Assembly (NCBI RefSeq): GCF_016786355.1
Contig: NZ_JADWYX010000011.1
Coordinates: forward strand, 1 to 64,000
Source: Frankia sp. AgB1.9
GTDB taxonomy: Bacteria; Actinomycetota; Actinomycetes; Frankiales; Frankiaceae
DNA length: 64,000 bases
Reading direction: 5' to 3'
Of this stretch, positions 27,445 through 36,638 are shown in pieces (the stretch's first letter is position 1; every line of letters begins with the position of its first letter). Both the position numbers and the translations under genes were made by a program. A model generated the notes under the pieces. It searched no databases and had not been told where the DNA came from. It worked only from the letters and a program-made list of their open reading frames with translations.

Positions 27445-29238
27445 ATGGCCGGACGGCCGCTACACACCCGCCTTCGGGTCGCCGGCTGGTTGCGCCTCGG
27501 CGCCCCGCTGCACGTCGGCGGTCTGGGACTGGACGCCGACGTCGATCTGACGGTCGCCGTCGATGGCCAGTCCCGGCTCTACGTCCCCGGCACGAGCCTG
27601 GCCGGCGTGTTCCGGAGCTGGCTGGTCGGCGAGGCCGACGTCACCGATGTCGACGAGCGCTCGCCGCTCGCGCTGTGGGGGTACGCCCTGCGGGCTGACG
27701 CCGACCCCGACGACCCGGGCGAGCGCCGCGGCCGGCGGGTCGCCGCCCCCGAGGCGCGGGCCAGCCGGATCGTCGTCCGCGACGCGCTGGTCTGCGCCCG
27801 CCGGCCCGCCGACCCGATAACGCCGCCTGGCGACGAGGAGCTGCTGGCCCCCGCTCGCCTGGAGGTCCGCACATCGGTCGGCATCGACCGGCACTCGGCC
27901 ACGGCCGCGGACCGGATCCTCTACTCCCGGGCCGTCGTGCCCGCCGGCGCCTACCTGCACCTCGAGCTAGACGTCGAGAGCGGCGCCGACCCGGCCGTCC
28001 AGGCACTCGACCGGGCGCGACTCGGCGCGCTCCTCGGCGCGCTTGCGGCCGGTGAGCTGCGTCTCGGCGCCGCCGTCAGCCGTGGACTCGGCAAGGTTCA
28101 GCTCGACGAGGACGTCCACATCGTCGAACACGACCTGACGAGCCGCGCCGGACTGCTCGCCTTCCTGCGCGACCCGACCGGCGAGAACGGCGTGCCCGGG
28201 TCGCCGCGCGTACAACTTGCCGACCTGCGCGGCGCCGACGACTACCGCACGCCGGTGGAGCTGCTCACCGTCACGATCGACTGGGCTCCGCGCGCCCCGG
28301 TGATGGTCCGCGCCGACCGGGCCGGGCTAGTCGCCGACACGTTGCCGCTCGCCGGCGCCGGCGGGGAGCCGGACGACGCCGGCAAGGTCCGGCTCGTGCT
28401 GCCCGGGTCGAGCCTGAAGGGCGCCTGGCGGGCCCACGCCGAGCGCATCCTGCGCACGACAGCAGGCAGGCCCGTGGCAGCGAGCGCCACCTCGGCGCCG
28501 GAGGAGTTCCACGATCAGCTGCGCGACGAGTGCCTGCGGCCCGCCTGGGCGTTGTTCGGCGAGCCACCCCGGGCCGCCCGGGCCGCCGGAGGGGAGTTCG
28601 ATGTCGACGGCGTGCCGTGGGGCCGCGGTGCGCTGCGCGTCGATGATTGCGTGAGCGCCCGGCCGCTGGACGCCGGTGAGTGGGGTCTGCTCGTGCGCGG
28701 CGAGCCGTCGTCCCGGGTCGTCGCCGAGGGCCTGCCCGACGACGACAGCCGGTTCACCCGCCAGCTGCGCAACTGGCTGGCCGAGGCCGGGCTCGCCCAG
28801 GCCGACCACGTCGCGATCGACCGTTGGACCGGCGGCGCGGCCGACAAGCTGCTGTTCTCCGTCCTTGAGCCCTGGCGGGTCGCCTGGCGCCCGCTCACGC
28901 TGACCCTCGACGTCACCCGGCTACGTCAGCTCGACGCCGGGTCCGCCGACGCGGCCCCGGCGGACGCCGCGCCCCGCTGGCAGGTTGTCGTCGCGCTCCT
29001 GCTTCTGCTGCTGCGCGACCTCTCTGCCGGGCGGATCCCGCTCGGCGGGTCGGTGAACCGTGGCTTCGGCGACGTGGCCGTTAGCCGGGTCGGCCTGCGC
29101 TGGACCGGCCGTTCGCCCGCCGGGTCGCCCCCCGACGGCGAGGTCACCCTCGCGGACCTGCTGGGGACCGAGCTCGGCGCCGAGCTAGTCGACGCCTGGC
29201 GGGCCTACCACCTCGACCGGGAAGGGGCAGCCGCGTGA
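27445..29238 (+). CDS. double Cas7 (Cas7-2x) RAMP protein, III-D type
   Basis: Encodes a 597-aa protein with two tandem Cas7/Csm3-like RAMP domains. Each has the glycine-rich start and the conserved RAMP helix entry: YVPGTSLAGVFRSW in the first (about residue 46) and LVLPGSSLKGAWRAH in the second (about residue 318). SRGLGKVQL and VNRGFGDVAVS are the matching terminal G-loops. Acidic residues after the first strand (LDADVDLTVAVD) are candidates for target-RNA cleavage. Two Cas7 units on one chain are characteristic of the III-Dv architecture. It starts one base after the previous gene. Confidence 0.88.
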   Translation: MAGRPLHTRLRVAGWLRLGAPLHVGGLGLDADVDLTVAVDGQSRLYVPGTSLAGVFRSWLVGEADVTDVDERSPLALWGYALRADADPDDPGERRGRRVAAPEARASRIVVRDALVCARRPADPITPPGDEELLAPARLEVRTSVGIDRHSATAADRILYSRAVVPAGAYLHLELDVESGADPAVQALDRARLGALLGALAAGELRLGAAVSRGLGKVQLDEDVHIVEHDLTSRAGLLAFLRDPTGENGVPGSPRVQLADLRGADDYRTPVELLTVTIDWAPRAPVMVRADRAGLVADTLPLAGAGGEPDDAGKVRLVLPGSSLKGAWRAHAERILRTTAGRPVAASATSAPEEFHDQLRDECLRPAWALFGEPPRAARAAGGEFDVDGVPWGRGALRVDDCVSARPLDAGEWGLLVRGEPSSRVVAEGLPDDDSRFTRQLRNWLAEAGLAQADHVAIDRWTGGAADKLLFSVLEPWRVAWRPLTLTLDVTRLRQLDAGSADAAPADAAPRWQVVVALLLLLLRDLSAGRIPLGGSVNRGFGDVAVSRVGLRWTGRSPAGSPPDGEVTLADLLGTELGAELVDAWRAYHLDREGAAA

Positions 29239-29942
29239 ACGCCACCACCACGACCGCGTGGGCGACCGGAGCGCCAGTGGGCGCGGCCGCTGGCGACCTG
29301 CGCCTGGGCTGGCGGCGGGTCGACGGCCCGCTCGCCGCTGCGCTGCGCGCGGTGCTCGTCGAGCGGCCCGGGTTCGCCGGCGCGACCGCGCTGCTGTCCA
29401 CGCCGTCGGCGTTCCTTCTCGCCCGGGTGAGCGCCGACGGCGCGTGCGTCACCGCCGACGGCACCGCCGTCGACCCGGATGACGTCTTCGAGGCCCGCGC
29501 CTTCACCGCGGACGTCGAACTGCGCTGGGTCCGCCGCCTCGCCTCCGGCGAGGGCGTCCTGCTCGGCGAGGACGTGACCGGCGGCGGCGAGGCGACCGGT
29601 CTCGCCGCGCACGACGGCCACTACCTGCTCTGGGGCGAGCACGAGCCGGCCGCCGACCGGGCGGGCTGGCGCGCGTTGTCGTCACACCGGATCGGCCTCC
29701 TGCTCGTCCCCGCGGACGGCGGCGTCGCCACCGCCCCTGGGAACCGGCTGCGCCTCGTCGTTCGCGAGTACCTCGCCTACGACCTGCCTCTCGCCGAGCC
29801 CGACCCGTCCGGGGACGCGATCGACGTAAAGGGACACGGCAACGCCTACGTCCTGGACGAACGGCTCGTCCGCGTCGAGGCCTACCAGTTCGTCCGTCAG
29901 ATCAGTGCGCAGGCCGCGAACCCGGGAGGACGGCATGGCTGA
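29235..29942 (+). CDS. csx19: Csx19-like III-D subunit
   Basis: Encodes a 235-aa protein matching the Csx19 pattern (TIGR03984): HDGHYLLWGEH, a W-x-x-L-SSHRIGLLLVP block, and a C-terminal GNAYVLDERLVRVEAYQF. Csx19 is a structural subunit of III-D complexes without known catalysis. The start GTG overlaps the previous stop as GTGA, and its own end overlaps the next gene by 8 bp, so it lies inside a single coupled operon. Confidence 0.82.
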   Translation: MNATTTTAWATGAPVGAAAGDLRLGWRRVDGPLAAALRAVLVERPGFAGATALLSTPSAFLLARVSADGACVTADGTAVDPDDVFEARAFTADVELRWVRRLASGEGVLLGEDVTGGGEATGLAAHDGHYLLWGEHEPAADRAGWRALSSHRIGLLLVPADGGVATAPGNRLRLVVREYLAYDLPLAEPDPSGDAIDVKGHGNAYVLDERLVRVEAYQFVRQISAQAANPGGRHG

Positions 29943-32790
29943 CGTGCGAACCGGGCGGCTCGGTTGGCGCGAGCGACCGGACGGTACCCGCGAGCTTGTC
30001 GTAGTGGTGGGCGGCAAGTCGCAGCGGCTCAGTCGCCCCGAGCGGGAGCTGACGGACGAGCTGCGCAAGCTCTACGAAGACGAGTCCCCGGAACTCGCGA
30101 AGTTCGAGGTCGACTTCGAACACGTGAAGGCGCAGCCGAGGCGCGTCCGTCGCCACGGCGAGCCGTGGGTGGCGCCCGGTGGCGGCGCGGATGCCACCCG
30201 GCGGGCGGTGGCCCCGGCGGATGGCGCGGGTCCTGTCTCGGCCGAGCCGCTGGAGAAGGTGCGCACCGACGCGTTCCTCAACCCGTACACGTTCGTCCCG
30301 GCGCTGCCTCGCCCGGCTCTCGCCAAGCTGCCTCCCGCGGCGGCGGACCTCGGTGACCGGCTCCCGTCCGGCCACGACCGGCTGGACGACGACCTGTGGA
30401 CCGGGCAGATCGGCGTCCGGATGACCGTGCACACCCCGCTACTCCTGCTGGACACCCCCGCCGCGGTGACCGACGACAAGGGCCACACCACCTACGGCCC
30501 GCTGCTGCGCGGCGGTGCTGTCCACCTGCCGTCGACGGCGGTCAAGGGCCTGCTGCGCGCCTCCTACGAGGCCGTCACCAACTCGCGCTTCGGCGTCTTC
30601 GCCGGCCACGAGGCCCCGCTCGGCCACCGGATGTCCGCGAGCGCGGGCCTCGGCATGGTCCCGGCCCGGGTCAGTGACGACGGCGAGTCCCTCGAACTGC
30701 TTACCGGCACGGCCCCGCTCGGCCAGCGCACCGGCTCGCAGGCTGTGATGTACGCGGCCTGGCTGCCGGCCTACCCGCCATTCCACCGCGAGGTGCCGAT
30801 CGTGGCTGAACGACTGCCGGGCTGGCACACGAGGAAGGCGGCGATCCGGCTGCGGCTCGTCCAGCACCACCGCTGGGACAAGCGCCAGCAGACCCACGTC
30901 GCCGACTTCCGCTACTGGCGGGTCACCGCGATCACCCCGGACGGCCAGGGCCCGGGCACGCCGTCGCCCGCGCTCACGCGGGCCACCACGCCGGCCGACC
31001 GGCGCAGCTGGCACGAGGTGCTGCCTGACACGCTGGACACCGTCGGCTGGGTGTCGGTCTCCAACCGCAACTTCAGCCGCAAGCACGACGAGCGCGTCTT
31101 CTTCGGCACCCCCGTCCGCAGGGAGCTGACGAAGCGGCTACGAACCGACTGGACCAACCTCGTCGAGAACTACCGGTACGCGCACCGGCACGCCGACATC
31201 TGGGGCCGCCGGCGCGGCGACGAGGTCGCCAAGCCGCACGAGTGGCTTGACGGCGAGGCCGGCAAGGCGGCCAAGACCGGCTGGAGCCGCCACCAGTACG
31301 CCGCGGGCGCCGAGCGGCTTTCCCCCGGCGACCTCTGCTACGCCCGGCTCGACGCCCGCGGCGACGTGACGGCGCTGTTCCCGGTGATGATCGCCCGCGA
31401 GCTGTTCGCCGCTTCTCCGCTGGACCTGCTGCACCCGACGCTGCGCCCCGCCGCCCAGTTCGACGCGCTGTCCCCGGCGGACCGGGTCTTCGGCTGGGTC
31501 CACCAGCGCGGCCCGTCCCCGGCGGGCCGGGACGATCGCTCGGGCCAGCCTGCGGCGGCCGGCAGGGACGCCGGAGGCCGGCGGCCGCGCGCGGCGTATG
31601 GCGGCCAGTTGCGAGTCGGCCCGGCCAGCTTCCGCAGCCCCGACGGGGGTGACGGCCTCGACCGGTTCGAGGGCCGGGGCGTGCCGCTGGCGATCCTCGG
31701 GCAGCCGAAGCCGCAGCAGGGCCGCTTCTACGTCGCCGCCGGCTCTGTCGACGCGCCGGCCCCGCTGCCCGACCGGACCCCTCGCTCCGCCTGGTACGCC
31801 TCCGGCCGGTCGCTGCGCGGCCGCAAGACCTACCCGCACCACGCCGGCCTGGCGCCCGACTACTGGTCCAAGCCGTCGGAGGACCGGACCCAGACGGCCG
31901 ACGGCCGGGGCCGCTACCAGGAGTACCGCCGGCCCCACCAGGCGCCGGACGGCGACCTGTTCACTCCCGGCCGGGACGCGTTCGCCGTCGGGACGACCGA
32001 GCAGGAGGAGCAGCGGGACAACCAGAACCGCTCGGTGACGGCCTGGGTGCGCCCCGGCGGGGAGTTCCGCTTCACCCTGGACGTACGCAACCTGTCCAAC
32101 CTGGAGCTCGGAGCGCTGCTCTGGCTGCTGCGCCGCCCCGCGGACGAGTACCACCGGTTCGGCCTGGGCAAGCCGCTGGGTTTCGGCAGCGTGCACCTGG
32201 ACCTTGACACCGCCGCAACACACCTGCGCCGTGGCGACGACTGGCGCCGCCACTACGTGGACTTCTCGGCCGAACTGCCGGGCGAGAACCCTGACTTCCG
32301 CGCGCTCGCCGGGCACTTCGAGAAGGCGGTCGCCGCGGTCTGGCGCGGAGCCCCGCAGCTGGCCGCGTTCCGGGCCGCGGCCCAAGGCGACCCGACGGTC
32401 CCGGTCCACTACCCGCGGGTCCGCCCAGCCGAGCTCGACGTCCGCGCCGCCATCCCCCCAGACCCGCGCGGCCAGTCCTTCCAGTGGTTCGTCCAGAACG
32501 AGCAGGAACGCGCCGGCACCTTCGTCCGAGCCGTCAGCCTCCCACCCGCCGACGGCGATCCCCTTCCCATCCACCCCGCCCCCGAAGGCCGCGGCGCCGC
32601 CGGCCAAGGCCGCGCCGCCAGCGCACAGGGCCACGGTCCCGGCGGTCCGGACCAGGCCCGCCGCCCTGGCGGCTCCGACCGCGGCCCGTCCCAGGAACGT
32701 CGCGCGAGTCCACCGCCGGCCGTGAACCGTGTACCCCGCCCCGGCCCCGGGCCGCGGCCGGGCCCACCCCGCAACCCTGGCCAGCCCTGA
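29935..32790 (+). CDS. Cas7-insertion RAMP protein (TIGR03986-like), III-D type
   Basis: Encodes a 951-aa protein. After an N-terminal extension (about 1-110) comes NPYTFVPALPRP and a RAMP core with HLPSTAVKGLLRASYEAVTN, the hallmark of the TIGR03986 family. A large middle insertion is followed by the closing RAMP strand and G-loop FGLGKPLGFGSVHL (about 740). The last 80 residues are proline/arginine-rich and probably disordered. Family length is usually shorter, so the tail is unusual. ATG at 29935 has GGGAGG 6 nt upstream. This is the fifth and last gene of the effector operon. Confidence 0.85.
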   Translation: MADVRTGRLGWRERPDGTRELVVVVGGKSQRLSRPERELTDELRKLYEDESPELAKFEVDFEHVKAQPRRVRRHGEPWVAPGGGADATRRAVAPADGAGPVSAEPLEKVRTDAFLNPYTFVPALPRPALAKLPPAAADLGDRLPSGHDRLDDDLWTGQIGVRMTVHTPLLLLDTPAAVTDDKGHTTYGPLLRGGAVHLPSTAVKGLLRASYEAVTNSRFGVFAGHEAPLGHRMSASAGLGMVPARVSDDGESLELLTGTAPLGQRTGSQAVMYAAWLPAYPPFHREVPIVAERLPGWHTRKAAIRLRLVQHHRWDKRQQTHVADFRYWRVTAITPDGQGPGTPSPALTRATTPADRRSWHEVLPDTLDTVGWVSVSNRNFSRKHDERVFFGTPVRRELTKRLRTDWTNLVENYRYAHRHADIWGRRRGDEVAKPHEWLDGEAGKAAKTGWSRHQYAAGAERLSPGDLCYARLDARGDVTALFPVMIARELFAASPLDLLHPTLRPAAQFDALSPADRVFGWVHQRGPSPAGRDDRSGQPAAAGRDAGGRRPRAAYGGQLRVGPASFRSPDGGDGLDRFEGRGVPLAILGQPKPQQGRFYVAAGSVDAPAPLPDRTPRSAWYASGRSLRGRKTYPHHAGLAPDYWSKPSEDRTQTADGRGRYQEYRRPHQAPDGDLFTPGRDAFAVGTTEQEEQRDNQNRSVTAWVRPGGEFRFTLDVRNLSNLELGALLWLLRRPADEYHRFGLGKPLGFGSVHLDLDTAATHLRRGDDWRRHYVDFSAELPGENPDFRALAGHFEKAVAAVWRGAPQLAAFRAAAQGDPTVPVHYPRVRPAELDVRAAIPPDPRGQSFQWFVQNEQERAGTFVRAVSLPPADGDPLPIHPAPEGRGAAGQGRAASAQGHGPGGPDQARRPGGSDRGPSQERRASPPPAVNRVPRPGPGPRPGPPRNPGQP

Positions 32791-32971
32791 CTCAGGGCTG
32801 GCGAGACCTACCCTTCGAATTCGAGAACTTTGTAGTTTGTCAGTGGCTGTCCACGGACGTCCGCTGGTGCAGGTCACGGGCCGTCCGGATTCCGTGGTCG
32901 TCCACGCTCGTCCGTCGTTGCCCGCCGGTTTGGCTGCCGGGCGACTGCTGCGTCGTCCCGGCAGTCCTCCT

Positions 32972-33133
32972 GATCCGGTGGGCCTCGCCGCGTCCTGGCT
33001 CCGCTTCGGAACCCCCGGCGCCCTCCGAATCCCCGAGAGGTTCCGAGGCTAGAACCAGGGCAAACCGGACGGCAGTGACCGACTGCCGGCAGGTACTCCG
33101 ACTGCTACGATCAGAACCCGCAGATCACCCAGG
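32972..33133 (+). promoter_or_regulatory. leader of array A2
   Basis: This 162-bp stretch before the first repeat is a near-copy, inverted, of the A1 leader 10 kb away. It contains the same CGGAACC/GGTTCCG hairpin. The stretch from the end of the last cas gene to here (32791-32971) shows no gene. Confidence 0.85.
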
Positions 33134-33527
33134 GTCGCACCGGCGACCACACACCGAACCGGATTGAAACCACCACGGCTGTAAGGCCGCCCGCGACTCC
33201 TACGAAGTCGCACCGGCGACCACACACCGAACCGGATTGAAACTGTGGCAATAAGCCTGTTACGTCGGAAGAAGGAGTCGCACCGGCGACCACACACCGA
33301 ACCGGATTGAAACCTCGACGAAGACGCGGGTGCCTCGGTACTGGGCGTTGCACTGGCGACCAGACACCGAACCGGATTGAAACCAGCTGTAGTTGTTCTT
33401 CGCGGTGTCGTGGTTCGAGGTTGCACTGGCGACCAGGCACCGAACCGGATTGAAACTGGTCGCACATGCCGGATCGGCCCGACTTGGGCTGTTGCACTGG
33501 CGACCAGACACCGAATCGGACGGAAAC
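33134..33527 (+). CRISPR. CRISPR array A2, 6 repeats of 37 nt
   Basis: Repeats start at 33134, 33207, 33277, 33347, 33420 and 33491, with 33-36-nt spacers. They end in CGGATTGAAAC. The first three repeats are GTCGCACC-type and the next three GTTGCACT-type, showing two sub-variants, and the last repeat is decayed (GGACGGAAAC), marking the distal end. The array reads away from the cas operon, divergent from A1. Confidence 0.96.
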
Positions 33528-33596
33528 GCGCGTACCCTGCCGATCGGCTCGACGGCGAGCTACGAGAGATCGTGGCGGCCGCTCGCGCCCTGACCG

Positions 33597-34454
33597 TTAC
33601 GCGGGAGCCTTCGCAGCCGTAGGCCGCAGTTTGCCCGGCGCGGGGATCGCGAGGACGTGGCCCATGCCGACGGTGGTGCGGTCGCCGAGGCCCGCGTAGG
33701 TGGCGAACGTGGCGAGGGCGGACAGGGCGTGGCGGGCGTCGACGGAGACCGACGCGGCTTCGGCAAGCGTGTAGCGGACCGTGCCGACGGCGCCGCGCAA
33801 CGGCGGGACCTTGGGTTTGACGAGGTGTTCGGCGCTGTGCAGGTCGAACTCGACGACCTGCAGGTTGCGCTCGGCGGCGTCGACGGCGCCGCCGAGGTCG
33901 AACGCGGCGCCATCGGGCCCGCGCAGGTCCGGCGCGTTCGTCCGCCAGCGCTGGGCCAGCGAGGTGAAGACCCATTCCGGCTCGGGGAACACCCGCTGGC
34001 GGCGGGCGCCCTCCTCCCGGGCCGTGCCGAACGCGCACGGCGTGACCAGCTGGAAGCCCCACGACGTCGCCGGGAGTGCCTCGCTCGCGAGGTCCGGATA
34101 GGGCAGCAACGCGGCAATCTCGGTGCCGGCGGCCTGGTAGGTCGTCTGGCCGATCCGCCAGGTCGCGGCGCTGGACAGCGCGTGGTGGAACTGCGCGAAC
34201 AGCGCGTCGACCAGGATCCCGACCTCGAAGCGGACCTGTTGGGAGCCCCGGCGCGGCGGCCGGTGCTGCTCGTCGAGCAGAGGGGTCAGCCGGTACGGCT
34301 TCGGTGGCGGGTCGTCGTGCAGCCGCGCCGCCAGCGCGGGGTCGACCCTGGCGACGGCGGCGAGCACAGCGGCGGCGACCGCCGGGCCGGTCTGCGGCGG
34401 CGGCAGCGCCCCCGGCGAATCCGCTCGCAACCGCACCACGATCCGCGCCGGCAC
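33597..34454 (-). CDS. cas6: Cas6 crRNA-processing endoribonuclease
   Basis: Encodes a 285-aa Cas6. The C-terminal glycine-rich loop YAGLGDRTTVGMGHV is the diagnostic Cas6 feature; the N-terminus VPARIVVRLRAD is a typical RAMP first strand. Cas6 cuts within the repeat to leave the ATTGAAAC handle. GTG at 34454 is chosen to begin the first strand; GGGGG upstream is a fair binding site. It is on the opposite strand to the effector operon, with its 3' end 70 bp after array A2, so it has its own promoter. It may serve both repeat families, which share the same 3' end. Confidence 0.88.
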   Translation of the reverse strand: MPARIVVRLRADSPGALPPPQTGPAVAAAVLAAVARVDPALAARLHDDPPPKPYRLTPLLDEQHRPPRRGSQQVRFEVGILVDALFAQFHHALSSAATWRIGQTTYQAAGTEIAALLPYPDLASEALPATSWGFQLVTPCAFGTAREEGARRQRVFPEPEWVFTSLAQRWRTNAPDLRGPDGAAFDLGGAVDAAERNLQVVEFDLHSAEHLVKPKVPPLRGAVGTVRYTLAEAASVSVDARHALSALATFATYAGLGDRTTVGMGHVLAIPAPGKLRPTAAKAPA

Positions 34455-34651
34455 CGCCCACCCCCGTCGATCTGCCCGCCCATCATCGTGCCCGGTCACT
34501 CTCCTCGGACGGACGGGTAGTCGCTTGCGGACGATCCGCCGGTGTCCGTCTGGCACTCGTGGGAACCCGGGACCGCCGCGGGAGGGCTTCGGCCGAGGGC
34601 TCGGTTGGGCGGATCGCGCCGGGACGGCCGGACACACGGCTGCGCAGGGAG

Positions 34652-35140
34652 GTGAGGGCACTGGACGAGGAGCCGGGAGCGGCGCGGTTCAGTGCTCCCC
34701 ACGTCCGGCGCCGGTTCGGGCCGGTCGAGGTCGAGCGGATCGGCGCCGCCGTGCTGGTCGAGTTTCGCGACACGGGCCTGCGGCTGCTCTGGGACGAGGC
34801 CGGCCCAGCGGACGCTCTCGCTGTCGGTGCCGGGATCGCGGCGCTGCTGCGGTCCGAAGGCGGCGGGTGCCTGGCCTGGCCGGAGCGGGTCCGGCCGCAC
34901 GTCCGCCGCCGGCTGACCGACCCCCCGCCCGCTCGGCCGGACGTGGTCCGCCGGCTGTCGGTCGCCCAGGAGCCGGAGGGAGTGCGGCTCGCGGTGGAGA
35001 CGACCGTCCCCGGCTGGGCGCCGGTCGCTGCGGTGCTTGGCCTCGAACAGGCCGCGGCGCTCGCCGACCTGCTCGCGCCGGGGCACCGACGGGCCCGACC
35101 GGCTCGGTGGCCGGTCACGCCGCCCGCTCCGGCCGGGTGA
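34652..35140 (+). CDS. hypothetical protein of the CRISPR locus
   Basis: I do not recognise this gene. It encodes about 162 aa, with a compact mixed alpha/beta pattern around FGPVEVERIGAAVLVEFRDT and GLRLLWDEAGPADALAVG. This frame shows coherent protein character, whereas the overlapping frames are arginine/proline-rich. The start is uncertain; GTG at 34652 is the best in-frame choice, though a purine-rich site sits too close to it. It lies divergently next to cas6, and its 3' end overlaps the zinc-motif gene on the other strand by 26 bp. Confidence 0.55.
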   Translation: MRALDEEPGAARFSAPHVRRRFGPVEVERIGAAVLVEFRDTGLRLLWDEAGPADALAVGAGIAALLRSEGGGCLAWPERVRPHVRRRLTDPPPARPDVVRRLSVAQEPEGVRLAVETTVPGWAPVAAVLGLEQAAALADLLAPGHRRARPARWPVTPPAPAG

Positions 35141-36260
35141 GCAGCTCGTCGAGCCACGGGAGGCCAGCCTCGGCTGCCAGGGCGGCGAGCCGGGCGACCT
35201 CGGCTCGAGCGGCGGCCTCGTCCAGCCGCAGCAGCCGCCCGCACCGGCCCGCCAGGTCGACCGTGCGGCCGTAGCCCGCGTCGACCAGCGCGGTCAGCAG
35301 CGCCACGAGTGGTGGCTCGCCGGTCCGCCGCTCGCTGCCGAGGGCGTACGCGGCCGTGATCTCGGCGCGGAGCGCACGGCGGGCGACCTCGGCTCCCAGC
35401 CCGTCCGCGTCGTCGAGGCGGGCCGTGGGCCGGGGCTGCGCGGGCCGGGCCGGGAGGCGCCCGTCGCCGCGAGCGGCCAGCGGGCCGGCGACCAGCGTCT
35501 CGTAGGCCTGGGGCTCGTGGCGGCGCAGGAGTTCCAGGCCGCGCTCCAGGGCGGCCCGCGCGTCCGACGCGCTCCCGCCCAGCCTGGTCTGCGTGCTCGG
35601 CAGCTGGAGCGGGCTGGTGACGTTCGCGTGCAGTCCCGTGACCAGCTCGCGTACCGCGCCGTCGGCCGCGGGGTCGGCCGCCAGCGGCGCGCGGGCCGCG
35701 GACTCGTCCAGCGTCCGCATCGGCCGGGCGGGCATGCCGCGGCGGACCGCGTCCTTGCGGACGAGATCGATGTCGAGCTTCTGGGTGGGGTACCAGACGA
35801 GCTGTCCCCAGGCCTTGCGTAGCCAGACCTCGTCGGCGACCGGCGCCTCGGCCGGGCTCGTTGCCGGCGTGGCCACGCCGGACGGGCGTGAGCCGCGGGC
35901 GGTGTACGCGGCGAGCTGCCGGCCGGCCTCGTCGACGTCGAGCGACGCGGTCGGGGCGGGGTCGGACAGGCCGGCGACGAGGTCGCGCAGCTCGCGCAGC
36001 GGCTCGCCCGCCCGGGTGACCGGGAGCTCGCCCCGCGCGCAGGCGCGCAGCTTCCGGTACGCGTCGAACAGGTAGGTGTTGACCAGCTCGCCGCAGGTGT
36101 CGCACAGCGTCTCGCGGTCGCAGGAGCACAGCCACGGCACGCTGGTCCGCACGACCCGTCGTATCCGGACGACGAACGCCGGCCTGAGGAACCGGGCGAG
36201 GGCGAACGCCGCCACGGTGTCGTCGGCGTCGAGAAGGTCGCAGACCTGAAGAACGCTCAC
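35115..36260 (-). CDS. uncharacterised protein with CxC-x6-CxxC cysteine cluster
   Basis: Encodes a 381-aa protein I do not recognise. Near the N-terminus, CSCDRETLCDTC is a likely zinc-binding knuckle, preceded by a basic stretch (RIRRVVRTSVPW). The remainder is mostly helical, with LRKAWGQLVWYPTQKLDIDLV as its most distinctive block and a variable linker in the middle. GTG at 36260 is chosen because GGAGG lies 8 nt upstream. It sits between cas6 and the candidate CARF gene, so a role in crRNA handling, regulation or signalling is possible but unproven. Confidence 0.65.
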   Translation of the reverse strand: MSVLQVCDLLDADDTVAAFALARFLRPAFVVRIRRVVRTSVPWLCSCDRETLCDTCGELVNTYLFDAYRKLRACARGELPVTRAGEPLRELRDLVAGLSDPAPTASLDVDEAGRQLAAYTARGSRPSGVATPATSPAEAPVADEVWLRKAWGQLVWYPTQKLDIDLVRKDAVRRGMPARPMRTLDESAARAPLAADPAADGAVRELVTGLHANVTSPLQLPSTQTRLGGSASDARAALERGLELLRRHEPQAYETLVAGPLAARGDGRLPARPAQPRPTARLDDADGLGAEVARRALRAEITAAYALGSERRTGEPPLVALLTALVDAGYGRTVDLAGRCGRLLRLDEAAARAEVARLAALAAEAGLPWLDELLTRPERAA

Positions 36261-36423
36261 GGGCGGCGCCTCCGGAGGCATGACGAAGCAGGCCACCATG
36301 GGCCGTTCGTCGATCACCCACCCGAGTCCGGGCGGGAGCCACCCCGAAGTCCGGGGCGGCACCGGAGCGCCGGCCGGAGCCGGTGCGCCGCCCGCGAGGG
36401 ACTACTGCCCCGCGGGCGATGGT

Positions 36424-36438
36424 GGTCACGACATGACC
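36424..36438. promoter_or_regulatory. inverted repeat in divergent gap
   Basis: GGTCACGACATGACC, a GGTCA/TGACC pair with a 5-nt centre, sits in the 378-bp gap between the cysteine-cluster gene and the CARF-like gene. Its location suits an operator for both. I see no gene in the gap. Confidence 0.4.
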
Positions 36439-36638
36439 AACCGAGGCCGACACTAGGTGTTTGCCCGGCGGCGCGTCAACGCCACCGCGGCCGTCACCTG
36501 CCGTGAGGGCCGATGGTGAGCAGATCGCCGGATCCGGCCTCGCATGGAGCCGCCTCACACGGTGGTGCTGGACAGCGGGCGCAGAATGTGAGGTTCGCAG
36601 GCGGTCGCGACCGATTCCGAGAGCCTCGGGGGTGCTCG

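Noticed and set aside
31138-32877. 579-aa minus-strand frame opposite the last cas gene
   Set aside because: Glycine/alanine/arginine-rich shadow of a well-supported RAMP gene.
23008-34454. Assignment to classical III-A (Csm) or III-B (Cmr)
   Set aside because: No separate Csm2/Cmr5, Csm4 or Cmr3 gene is present, while Csx19 and long RAMP fusions fit III-D better.
22601-35000. cas1/cas2 adaptation genes
   Set aside because: Searched by eye for Cas1- and Cas2-like proteins in all frames of the locus; none found. Adaptation may be supplied from elsewhere.
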